From: an uncultured Pseudomonadota bacterium
GTDB lineage: Bacteria > Pseudomonadota > Gammaproteobacteria > Burkholderiales > Usitatibacteraceae
DNA length: 12,120 nucleotides
Direction: 5' to 3'
Assembly (NCBI GenBank): GCA_946885905.1
Contig: CAMPHL010000028.1
Coordinates: 1-12,120 of the forward strand
Part shown: positions 1 to 8,107 of the stretch, piece by piece
How the letters are laid out: each line of letters starts with the position of its first letter
Position numbering within the stretch: the stretch's first letter is position 1
Notes under the pieces: model-generated
Told to the model about the DNA's origin: nothing
Database searches by the model: none
Seen by the model: the letters and a program-made list of their open reading frames with translations, nothing else
Position numbers and translations under genes: made by a program

Positions 1-1
1 C

Positions 2-220
2 GTGCTGCCGGTCTACAAGCGCATGGAAAACTACGACGGCGGCTCGGACGAGCTTCAGGGCGCCAAGGCGGCAGGACTTCGCACCATCTTCGTCTCCGGC
101 GTCATCGAGGAGCTGTGGCCCGAGCGCATCGCGGCCCGCCGCGCGGTCGCGGACCACCACGTGCAGTACGCTTGGGAAGTGGAGCGGCTCGTCTCGCCCC
201 CGGTAAAAGAGCCCGCATGA
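2..220 (+). CDS. 3' end of an unrecognised protein-coding gene (truncated by window edge)
   Basis: The frame is open from the first base of the window to a TGA at 218-220, giving the last 72 or so residues of a protein that begins outside the window. The GTG at position 2 is only the first in-frame codon that could act as a start and is probably internal. The fragment is soluble and charged (it includes [13 protein letters not shown] and [20 protein letters not shown]) with no membrane segment and no motif I can assign. Its stop codon overlaps the hemF start as ATGA, so the two genes are probably co-transcribed and translationally coupled. I do not recognise the family and give no function. 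Confidence 0.6.
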   Translation: MLPVYKRMENYDGGSDELQGAKAAGLRTIFVSGVIEELWPERIAARRAVADHHVQYAWEVERLVSPPVKEPA

Positions 221-1137
221 ACCCCGATTCCGTCCGCCACTACCTCACCGACCTCCAGAACCGCATCGTCGCGCAGATGGAGGTGCTGGACGACCGCCAC
301 TTCGGCCGTGACGAGTGGGTGCGCCCCGAGGGTGGCGGGGGTATCACGCGGATCCTCGAAGGCGGAAAGCTGCTGGAACGCGGCGGCGTGGGCTTCTCGC
401 ACGTGACCGGGACCAGGCTGCCGCCTTCGGCCAGCGCGCATCGGCCGGGGCTTGCGGGCCGCCCGTGGGAGGCGATGGGCGTATCGCTCGTCTTCCATCC
501 TCGCAACCCCCACGTGCCGACGGTGCACATGAACGTGCGCTTCTTCCTGGCGAAGGCACCCTCTTCCGAGGGCGCGAGCAAAGGGCAAGGCGAGGGCGAC
601 GACATCTGGTGGTTCGGCGGCGGCATGGACCTCACGCCGTATTACGCGGTGGAAGAGGACTGCGCGCACTTCCATGACGCCAACAGGAAGGCGCTCGCCG
701 CGTTCGAGGGCCTGCACGCGCGCTTCAAGAAGCAGTGCGACGACTACTTCTTCCTCAAGCACCGCAACGAGCCGCGCGGCATCGGCGGGACCTTCTTCGA
801 CGACTTCAGCGAGGGGAGCTTCGAGCACGCCTTCGCCGTGATGCGCGCGACAGGCGAGGCGTTCCTGCCGGCCTACCTCCCCATCGTCGAGCGCCGGCGC
901 GAGACGCCGTATACCGACCGCGAGCGCGACTTCCAGGCGTATCGCCGCGGACGCTACGTGGAGTTCAACCTGGTCTGGGATCGCGGGACGCTCTTCGGCC
1001 TGCAGTCGGGCGGCCGCGCCGAGTCGATCCTCATGTCGCTGCCGCCGATCGTGCGCTGGCGCTACGACTGGAAGCCCGAGCCCGGCACGCCGGAGGCGAA
1101 GCTCTACGAAGTCCTGATGCCGCCGCGCGACTGGTAG
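217..1137 (+). CDS. hemF: Oxygen-dependent coproporphyrinogen III oxidase HemF
   Basis: HemF converts coproporphyrinogen III to protoporphyrinogen IX by oxygen-dependent oxidative decarboxylation of two propionate side chains, a late step of haem synthesis in the cytoplasm. The 306-residue product has the usual family length (about 300). Diagnostic blocks are [19 protein letters not shown] (93-110 region), [13 protein letters not shown] (131-143), [16 protein letters not shown] (181-196) and [20 protein letters not shown] (244-263). His94, His104, His151 or His153, and His182 correspond to the conserved family histidines. The ATG at 217 is preferred because it gives the normal N-terminus and overlaps the upstream stop codon; an in-frame extension to 115 would overlap that gene by over 100 bases. 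One oddity is about ten extra Ser/Gly/Glu-rich residues at roughly 116-127, ahead of the WWFGGG block. The gene converges on the DUF1330 gene with one base between stops. Confidence 0.96.
   Translation: MNPDSVRHYLTDLQNRIVAQMEVLDDRHFGRDEWVRPEGGGGITRILEGGKLLERGGVGFSHVTGTRLPPSASAHRPGLAGRPWEAMGVSLVFHPRNPHVPTVHMNVRFFLAKAPSSEGASKGQGEGDDIWWFGGGMDLTPYYAVEEDCAHFHDANRKALAAFEGLHARFKKQCDDYFFLKHRNEPRGIGGTFFDDFSEGSFEHAFAVMRATGEAFLPAYLPIVERRRETPYTDRERDFQAYRRGRYVEFNLVWDRGTLFGLQSGGRAESILMSLPPIVRWRYDWKPEPGTPEAKLYEVLMPPRDW
562..600 (+). repeat. Possible in-frame repeat-derived insertion within hemF
   Basis: These bases encode the extra segment [13 protein letters not shown], which lies between two conserved HemF blocks and which I do not recall in typical HemF proteins. 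The DNA is G/A-rich with spaced GAGGGC, AAGGGC and GAGGGC units. This resembles the intergenic CCCTCTCC...GAGGG-type repeats common in proteobacteria, whose translations often read GQGEG. The likeness is by eye only. Confidence 0.25.
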
Positions 1138-1138
1138 C

Positions 1139-1426
1139 TCACACGCCCTCGAGGAACATGAGCCGCCCGTTGCTGGCGGCGCGTCGCATCGCCTTCGGCT
1201 TCGCGTACTCGGTCGAGTTCCACCACTCCAGTGCCCGCTCGATCGACGGGAACTCGATGATGACGCGGCGACGCTCGGGGACGTCACCTTCCAGCGGATG
1301 CACTTTGCTCCCGCGCACGAGGAACTTGCCGCCGTATTGCTCGATCGTCGCCGGAACGATCTTGGTGTACTCCGCGTAACCCTCCGGGTTGGTGATCTCG
1401 ATCTCGGCGAACAAGTAGGCGGGCAT
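1139..1426 (-). CDS. DUF1330 family protein
   Basis: A 95-residue cytoplasmic protein of the DUF1330 family, whose members adopt a dimeric alpha/beta (ferredoxin-like) fold; their biochemical role is not established. Family features are the N-terminal AYLFAEIEITNPEGYAEY, then YGGKFLVRG (31-39), the basic-hydrophobic strand RRVIIEFPSIERALEWWNS (53-71 region) and the following EYAKPKAMR helix. The length is typical of the family. The ATG at 1426 has a good Shine-Dalgarno stretch (AAGGA, about 1432-1436) five bases ahead. It is the last gene of the - strand series, 60 bases after the acetyltransferase stop, and ends one base from the hemF stop on the opposite strand. No predicted membrane segment or signal peptide. 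Substrate unknown. Confidence 0.9.
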   Translation of the reverse strand: MPAYLFAEIEITNPEGYAEYTKIVPATIEQYGGKFLVRGSKVHPLEGDVPERRRVIIEFPSIERALEWWNSTEYAKPKAMRRAASNGRLMFLEGV

Positions 1427-1486
1427 CTCTTTCCTTTCGGCGGCTGGAGCTGAACGGACACGAATCGTAGCAAACGTGGCGAAGCC

Positions 1487-2002
1487 TCATGCGCGGTCCC
1501 GGATCATGTAGAGCGCCTTTCCGTCCGGCGTCACGATCGTCTTCACGGCGCGAAAGCCGGCCTTCTCGTAGCAGCGGATCGCCCGAGCGTTGGCGGGGTC
1601 GGGATCGGTCTGGATGCGCGTCACCGCGGGATCCGAGAACAGGCGCTCGACGAACGCCTTCACCATTCGCGTGCCGAGGCCCTTGCCGAGGTCGGACGCA
1701 TCGCACAGGAACTGGTCGATGCCGCGCACGCCCGGATCATCGATGCCCTCCCACCAGCCGCCGCCGGAACCCTTCGCGACGTACGATTGTGCGTAGCCGA
1801 TGGGCCGGCCTTCGAGGAGCGCGATGTACGGCCTCACCTGCTCGACGGCCATCACGCGCGGAAGGTAAAGCTCGCGAAACGCTTCGGCGGGCAGGTCCGC
1901 CTCCTCGCCCGTCCACCATTCGCGCACGTGCGCCCGTCCGATCCATTCCTGGAGCATCGGGAGATCCTCGTCCCGCATCAACCGAAAGGTGACGTCGCCC
2001 AC
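1487..2002 (-). CDS. aac(6'): AAC(6')-Ib-like aminoglycoside 6'-N-acetyltransferase (GNAT fold)
   Basis: A 171-residue GNAT protein. AAC(6') enzymes transfer acetyl from acetyl-CoA to the 6'-amine of aminoglycosides such as amikacin, tobramycin and kanamycin. From memory, it shares long blocks with AAC(6')-Ib: VEQVRPYIALLEGRPIGYAQ (53-71 region), GYAQSYVAKGSGGGWW (69-84), DPGVRGIDQ (89-97), LGKGLGT (105-111, the acetyl-CoA loop), IQTDP (130-134) and ARAIRCYEKAGF (139-150). Asp96 aligns with the catalytic Asp115 and Tyr145 with Tyr164 of AAC(6')-Ib. Trp83 and Asp160 align with Trp102 and Asp179, so the two fluoroquinolone-acetylating (cr) substitutions are absent. The start is a GTG: a TAG lies four codons upstream and the next ATG (codon 9) would remove conserved residues. 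No strong ribosome binding site is visible; it begins 12 bases after the EcsC stop, so coupling is likely. The real substrate could differ. Confidence 0.85.
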   Translation of the reverse strand: MGDVTFRLMRDEDLPMLQEWIGRAHVREWWTGEEADLPAEAFRELYLPRVMAVEQVRPYIALLEGRPIGYAQSYVAKGSGGGWWEGIDDPGVRGIDQFLCDASDLGKGLGTRMVKAFVERLFSDPAVTRIQTDPDPANARAIRCYEKAGFRAVKTIVTPDGKALYMIRDRA

Positions 2003-2014
2003 GACGCTTTGCTA

Positions 2015-2800
2015 CTACAGCTTCTCGTAGGCGAGCCGCACCGGCTCCGTGCCGTGGATCTTTTCCAGCCGCCGCACGATGAAGTGGCCGCGCGCCATGT
2101 CCTGGTAGTGCCCGATGAAGATGGTGTTGATGATCGCCCCGCCCGCCGCGCCGATCACCGGCACCATCTGGGCCGCCGCCTTCTGCGACACGACGATCCC
2201 GAAGCGCGAGGCGATGAGGGCGATGAGGCGAACCAGCGCCGGCGCGCCGCTCTTGCCGAGGCCCTTCTCGGCGAGGTACCGGGTCGCCTCGGATACGGCG
2301 CCGGCCAGCGCCGCGCGCGCCGCGAAATAGCCCGATTCGGCCGCGTTGTCGCGCCTGTCCTTCGAGCTTCCGAGCGCGAAAACCGTGATGCAGGCGAGCC
2401 TGGTTTCGATCTGGCGTGGATCCTCGCCCTGGGCCGCCGCGATCTCCGCGATCGAGCGCAGGATGAGCGTGGTCGAGATCGGGAGCTCGATCCCGATGGC
2501 GGTGATGCCGAACGCCCCGCCGGCCGCGCCCGATGCCGCCGCGGCCAGGCGATGCATCTTGTCGTTCGTCGACGAGGACGGGCCCTTCGACCCGAGCGAG
2601 CGGACCGCGACGTCGAGCGCCTTCATGAGCGCCGCCTCGGTTGCCGTGTGCACGCTCTTCTGCCACTTGGCCGGCAGCATCTTCATGCCCTTCTCGAACG
2701 GCGCGCCGAGCACCGACGAGAACTTGGCCGCGAGGCCCGGGTTCTCGAGCAGCTGCTTGGCGTGCCGGAGCTGCTCGAGGTCTTCCTTGGGAAGCGTCAT
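2015..2800 (-). CDS. EcsC family protein
   Basis: A 261-residue protein matching the EcsC family, named after the third gene of the Bacillus ecs locus; in proteobacteria these proteins usually stand alone and their role is unknown. Supporting blocks are GAFGITAIGIELPISTTLIL (95-114 region) with RSIAEIAAAQGED (115-127), RLACITVFALG (134-144), AAESGYFAARAALA (153-166), RFGIVVSQKAAAQMVPVIGA (199-218) and GHYQDMARGHFIVRRLE (230-246). Residues about 86-122 and 212-230 are Gly/Ala-rich and hydrophobic, suggesting membrane association rather than an ordinary secreted or soluble protein. No signal peptide. The ATG at 2800 follows AGGGGG at 2804-2809. It lies 49 bases after the kinase-receiver gene and 12 bases before the acetyltransferase, so it is probably co-transcribed at least with the latter. 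Confidence 0.9.
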   Translation of the reverse strand: MTLPKEDLEQLRHAKQLLENPGLAAKFSSVLGAPFEKGMKMLPAKWQKSVHTATEAALMKALDVAVRSLGSKGPSSSTNDKMHRLAAAASGAAGGAFGITAIGIELPISTTLILRSIAEIAAAQGEDPRQIETRLACITVFALGSSKDRRDNAAESGYFAARAALAGAVSEATRYLAEKGLGKSGAPALVRLIALIASRFGIVVSQKAAAQMVPVIGAAGGAIINTIFIGHYQDMARGHFIVRRLEKIHGTEPVRLAYEKL

Positions 2801-2849
2801 GGTCCCCCTATCGTATCGCGCGCCGCTGGAAACTTGCCGGCCCGGCGAT

Positions 2850-4661
2850 TCAGGTTCCGACGACCCCAGCGCAGCGCTTCGTCGCGTAGCGACGAAGGGC
2901 CGCGGCGACTTGAGTCCGCAGCTCCTTCGCGCTCACGGGCTTGGGCAGGAAGCGGTAGATGTGCGCCTTGTTGATGAGCTCTATGCCGAGCTCGGCGTCC
3001 GGCTGCTCGGCGAGCAGGATCGAGAGGATCTCGGGGCGCTTGTCCTTCAGCTGCTTGAAAAGGGCCACAAGCCCGTCGGTGCCCACGCCCAGGTCGGCGA
3101 CGATCACGGCGATCTCGTGGCCCTGCAGCACCTTGGCCGCTTCCTGGGGCGTCCTCACCTGGATCACCCTGGCACTGACAGCCAGAAGGCGCTCGAGCCC
3201 GGCTGCGAGCCCTTCCTTCGGGTCGATCACCAGGAGCGAGCCGGCGCTGCGCGGGTTGTCGGGCTTGGGCGCCGTCGCCTCCGGAGCGCTCGACGTCGTG
3301 GCCAGGTCGAGGCCGATGCGCGCCGCGTCCGCCAGCGCCTTCCTGAGGTCGTCGTTGTCCCAGGGCTTCATCACGAACTTGAAGATCTCGCCCTGGTTGA
3401 TGGAGCCCACGAGCGCGGCGAGATCGGTGTACCCCGTCAGCAGGACGCGCACCGCGTTGGGAGCGATCGTGCGCGCCTGGCGCAGGAGCTCCACGCCGGT
3501 CACGCCCGGCATGCGCTGGTCGCTCACGATCACGTGGAAGTCGTGCTCCCTGACCGCGGCGAGGCCCGCCTCGCCGCCGGTGGCGGTGCTCACTTCGTAT
3601 TCCTGGCGGAAGAGCGCGCGTAGCGCGTTGAGGATCCGCTCCTCGTCGTCGACGAACAGCACCCGCGCCTTGGCTGCCTGGGACTGCGCGGGCGCGGGGG
3701 CGGGAGCCCGCGGAGGCTGCTTCGCGAGGACCTGGGCTTTCGCGGCGAGATCCGGTGGCACCGGGGGCTTGGTCGGTTCCCGCACCGGCTGCGCAGCCGC
3801 GGCGGGCGCGGGCGGCGCCTGCGTTGCCGTTGGCGAAGCTCCCAGCGCATCGAGCGGCCGGCCGATCGTGTCCTGCAAGCCGAGTCGAAGCGCCTCGGCG
3901 AATTCGTGCGCGGCGTTGAAGCGCTCGATCGGATCCTTCGACAGCGCCTTCTGGATCGCCCAGTCGAGCTGCCACGCGATCCGGTGGTCGTACGAGGACG
4001 GGTCCGTCGGACGCTCCTCGTGTACGCGGTGCTCGACCTCCTGGCGCGTGCCGCTGAAGGGAAGCCTCCCCGTGACCAGCTGGTAGATGATCGCGCCCGC
4101 GTTGTAGATGTCCGTGCGCGAGCTGATCGTCTCGTTGCGGAACTGCTCGGGAGCCCAGTAGCCGACCTGCTCGGCTTCGCCCGTGAGCAGCGCCGACACG
4201 CCGAAGTCGGTGACCTTCACGCCGCCATCGGGAGCGAGCACGAGGTCCGAGGGCTTGAGGTCCCGGTGGACCAGGCCGCGCGAGTGCGCGAAGGACAAGG
4301 CCTCGAGCATCCGGCGTGCGATGTCCCAGACGTTCTTCATCTCGGGACCGGCCCCGTCCTTCAGCAGCGACATGAGGGCCACTCCCTCGCAGAGCTCGGA
4401 CACGAGGCAGACCGTCCGCTCGGTCTCGATCACCTCGAAGAACCGCGCGACGCAGGGATGATGGAACTGGGCGAGCGCGAGCGCGTACTTGCGGTAGCCG
4501 GGCAGCGAGGCGGGGTCCAGGTGCTGGCGGCCGATCACCTTGATGGCCACCGCGCATCCGGTGTCGGGTTCCGTGCCGCGGAAGACGCGCACGCGCGGGG
4601 TGCTGCCGATCGGCGCCACGACGTCGTACTTGCCGATGCGCTGGCCCGTCGCGCTGCTCAT
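2850..4661 (-). CDS. Ser/Thr protein kinase fused to two response-regulator receiver domains
   Basis: A 603-residue cytoplasmic signalling protein. Residues 11-260 are an Hanks-type Ser/Thr kinase: VAIK (Lys41), the catalytic loop HRDLKPSD (132-139, Asp134), DFG (152-154), APE (170-172) and Asp184 in the DIYN motif. The Gly-rich loop is degenerate (IGSTPRVRV, 18-26), and the metal-binding Asn of HRDLKPxN is Asp139. A Pro/Ala-rich linker covers about 275-330. Receiver 1 (332-450) looks complete: Asp338-Asp339, phospho-acceptor Asp381 in SDQRMPG, Thr409 and Lys432 in KPW. Receiver 2 (475-590) keeps Asp480, Asp523 and Lys574 but has Pro481 in the acidic pair and Ala551 where Thr/Ser is expected. 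The ATG at 4661 overlaps the histidine kinase stop as ATGA. The open frame continues upstream, but that part is antisense-frame sequence over the kinase gene. Probable partner of that histidine kinase; targets unknown. Confidence 0.92.
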   Translation of the reverse strand: MSSATGQRIGKYDVVAPIGSTPRVRVFRGTEPDTGCAVAIKVIGRQHLDPASLPGYRKYALALAQFHHPCVARFFEVIETERTVCLVSELCEGVALMSLLKDGAGPEMKNVWDIARRMLEALSFAHSRGLVHRDLKPSDLVLAPDGGVKVTDFGVSALLTGEAEQVGYWAPEQFRNETISSRTDIYNAGAIIYQLVTGRLPFSGTRQEVEHRVHEERPTDPSSYDHRIAWQLDWAIQKALSKDPIERFNAAHEFAEALRLGLQDTIGRPLDALGASPTATQAPPAPAAAAQPVREPTKPPVPPDLAAKAQVLAKQPPRAPAPAPAQSQAAKARVLFVDDEERILNALRALFRQEYEVSTATGGEAGLAAVREHDFHVIVSDQRMPGVTGVELLRQARTIAPNAVRVLLTGYTDLAALVGSINQGEIFKFVMKPWDNDDLRKALADAARIGLDLATTSSAPEATAPKPDNPRSAGSLLVIDPKEGLAAGLERLLAVSARVIQVRTPQEAAKVLQGHEIAVIVADLGVGTDGLVALFKQLKDKRPEILSILLAEQPDAELGIELINKAHIYRFLPKPVSAKELRTQVAAALRRYATKRCAGVVGT

Positions 4662-6481
4662 GCCAGCTCGCTCCCCCAGGATTGCCGCGTGGAGGCCTCC
4701 TTCGTCACCTCGGCGGAGGGCTGGATCGGAAGGCTCACGATGAAAGTCGAGCCCACCCCGACCTCCGAGAGCACGTCGATCCGGCCGCCATGCTGGGCGA
4801 CGATCTTGTAGGCGATCGAAAGCCCGAGTCCCGTGCCCTGCCCGGGCGCCTTCGTAGTGTAGAAGGGATCGAAGATGCGCGCGCGGTTCTCCGGCGCGAT
4901 CCCGCGCCCGTTGTCCGCGATCTCGATCGCCACGTGGCCGGGGCCGTCGCCGCGCGTGGCGACCCGCACGAGGCCGCGCGGCTTGTCGATCGACTGCGCC
5001 GCGTTGGTGATGATGTTGAGCAGCACCTGGTTCACCTGCGAGGGCGAGCAGGTGATCGAACGCACCTCGCCCAGGACCTTCTCGACCTCGACCCTGCGCA
5101 GGTGCGGCTTGGCGATGAGCAGGGCCGCGTTCACGCCGTCGTTCACGTTGAAGCTCGCGATCCTGCTGCGGTCCAGGCGCGAGAAGCTGCGCAGGTTGGC
5201 CACCAGCTCCGAGATCTGCTCGATGCCGTGCAGGCCGTCGCCGGAGAGCGAGCCGAGGTCCTCCAGCACCTGGTGCTCGCGGAGCTGGTCGAGGCGTGCG
5301 TCGAGCTGGTCGAAGGTCGATCGCAGCTGGTCGGCATCGGCCGCCTCGTGGCGCAGCAGCTCGAGCAGGCGCGCCGAAAGCGTGATCGCGTCGCGCAGCT
5401 CCGGCATGCGGATGCGCACCGTGTCCACGCTGTTCTTCACGTACGCGAGCGGCGTGTTGATCTCGTGCGCCACGCCGGCGACCAGCTGTCCCAGCGAGGA
5501 CATCTTCTCGCTCTGCACGAGCTGCGCCTCGGACTCGCGCAGCTGCGCGAGCGTCTTCTCGAGCTCGCGCGTGCGCTCGGCCACGCGGCCCTCGAGCAGC
5601 TCGTTGGCCTGTCGCAGCTGCGCCTGCGTGGCGCGCACGCGCGAGGCCAGGTAGCCGACCCCAACGAGCAGTGCGATGGCGTACGCGAACAGGTAGGCGC
5701 GCCAGCGGTCCTTGTCGTCGAGCGCCGCCTCCACGTCGCGGGCGAGGGTCTGCGCCAGGAGGTCGGCGCGCGCGCCCACCGTGGTGAACGAGAACTTGCG
5801 CCAGGCCTCCGCCTCCGCGGCGCGAGCCGCGAGCACGTCGCCGGTGGCCTTGGCGGCACGCTCGGCCGCGGCCGCGAGCCTTGGATCCAATGCTTCGGCG
5901 GCGGCGGGCAGGAGGGCGAGCGCGGGTTCGAGCCCGCGGGCCTGGGCATCCTGCTCCTGGATGTCGGACAGGCGGATGCCGCCGCGAAGCTGTTCGACCT
6001 GGACCCCCAAGGCGGCGATCCTCTCGGCGTTGCGCGGTTCGCGGGCGCGTGCGGAAGCGGATTCGGCGGTCACGGCCTCGAGCGAGTCGCGCGCGGCCGC
6101 GATGGCTTCGAGCGAGCGCTCGTGCGCGGCCTCGAGCGCCTGGAAGGCGCGGCGCTTGGCTTCCACGCCCGCCTTGATCTCGGGCAGCGCCGTGGCCACC
6201 TCGGCACGCGCGCCGTTCCTCTCGATCTGGTGGAGGATGCGTCCGATCATGGCAGTCCGGTCGGGCCTCGCGGCGGTCCCGGTCCCGGGGTCGCTGGCGA
6301 GCCGCAGCGCGTCCGCGTTCCAGCGCGCGTGGGCATCGCCCAGCTCGCGCAGCAGCGAGATGGCCTGGACCTGGTCCTTGTATCCCGTGGCCATAGTGCG
6401 CACGAACAGGAAGCCGAGGGTGAGCAGCAGGACGGCTGCGCCACCCGCGAGGAGGGCCGGCTTCGGGACGCGGGGGATCAT
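4658..6481 (-). CDS. Membrane-bound sensor histidine kinase
   Basis: A 607-residue inner-membrane histidine kinase that should autophosphorylate on His339 and pass phosphate to a receiver. Order of parts: transmembrane helix 9-29; a largely helical Ala/Glu/Arg-rich periplasmic sensor region about 30-258; transmembrane helix about 261-279; coiled coil about 285-325; H box VAHEINTPL (337-345); a helical spacer about 355-420; LRSFSRLD (430-437); N box (Asn489 and Asn493); G1 box DNGRGI (523-528); F box IFDPFYTTK (536-544); G2 box GTGLGLS (549-555). All catalytic motifs are intact. No PAS domain is evident and the ligand cannot be told. An in-frame stop sits just upstream at 6488-6490, so the ATG at 6481 is the first possible start, although no clear Shine-Dalgarno is visible. 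The stop overlaps the start of the kinase-receiver gene, marking that protein as its likely partner. It begins 74 bases after livF. Confidence 0.95.
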   Translation of the reverse strand: MIPRVPKPALLAGGAAVLLLTLGFLFVRTMATGYKDQVQAISLLRELGDAHARWNADALRLASDPGTGTAARPDRTAMIGRILHQIERNGARAEVATALPEIKAGVEAKRRAFQALEAAHERSLEAIAAARDSLEAVTAESASARAREPRNAERIAALGVQVEQLRGGIRLSDIQEQDAQARGLEPALALLPAAAEALDPRLAAAAERAAKATGDVLAARAAEAEAWRKFSFTTVGARADLLAQTLARDVEAALDDKDRWRAYLFAYAIALLVGVGYLASRVRATQAQLRQANELLEGRVAERTRELEKTLAQLRESEAQLVQSEKMSSLGQLVAGVAHEINTPLAYVKNSVDTVRIRMPELRDAITLSARLLELLRHEAADADQLRSTFDQLDARLDQLREHQVLEDLGSLSGDGLHGIEQISELVANLRSFSRLDRSRIASFNVNDGVNAALLIAKPHLRRVEVEKVLGEVRSITCSPSQVNQVLLNIITNAAQSIDKPRGLVRVATRGDGPGHVAIEIADNGRGIAPENRARIFDPFYTTKAPGQGTGLGLSIAYKIVAQHGGRIDVLSEVGVGSTFIVSLPIQPSAEVTKEASTRQSWGSELA

Positions 6482-6507
6482 GGGAGGCTATTCTGGGTTC
6501 CCGCAAG

Positions 6508-6536
6508 GGAGCGTTCTGTGAAACTCGTCACGCTCC
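6508..6536 (-). other. Inverted repeat between livF and the histidine kinase gene
   Basis: A 7-bp inverted repeat (GGAGCGT at 6508-6514 and ACGCTCC at 6530-6536) with a 15-base loop lies in the 74-base gap between the livF stop and the kinase start. No T run follows it on the - strand, so it is not a convincing intrinsic terminator. It could be a regulatory hairpin or chance. Confidence 0.25.
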
Positions 6537-6555
6537 GGACTCCAACTGTAACCCT

Positions 6556-8105
<1,550 letters not shown>

Positions 8106-8107
8106 CG

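Noticed and set aside
115..216. hemF starting at position 115
   Set aside because: It would overlap the upstream gene by more than 100 bases and add an Arg-rich segment foreign to HemF; the ATG at 217 gives the normal N-terminus.
1487..2002. A fluoroquinolone-acetylating (cr) variant of AAC(6')-Ib
   Set aside because: The two diagnostic positions are Trp83 and Asp160, the ordinary residues, not Arg and Tyr.
4662..6506. Extending the kinase-receiver gene upstream to a single 1218-residue protein
   Set aside because: The extra 615 residues lie in another frame over the histidine kinase and are Arg/Ala-rich without motifs. The ATG at 4661 overlaps the kinase stop and starts the kinase fold at the expected place.
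6482..6555. A rho-independent terminator between livF and the histidine kinase
   Set aside because: The 7-bp inverted repeat has a long loop and no following T run, so I list it only as an unassigned hairpin. Read-through from the liv genes remains possible.
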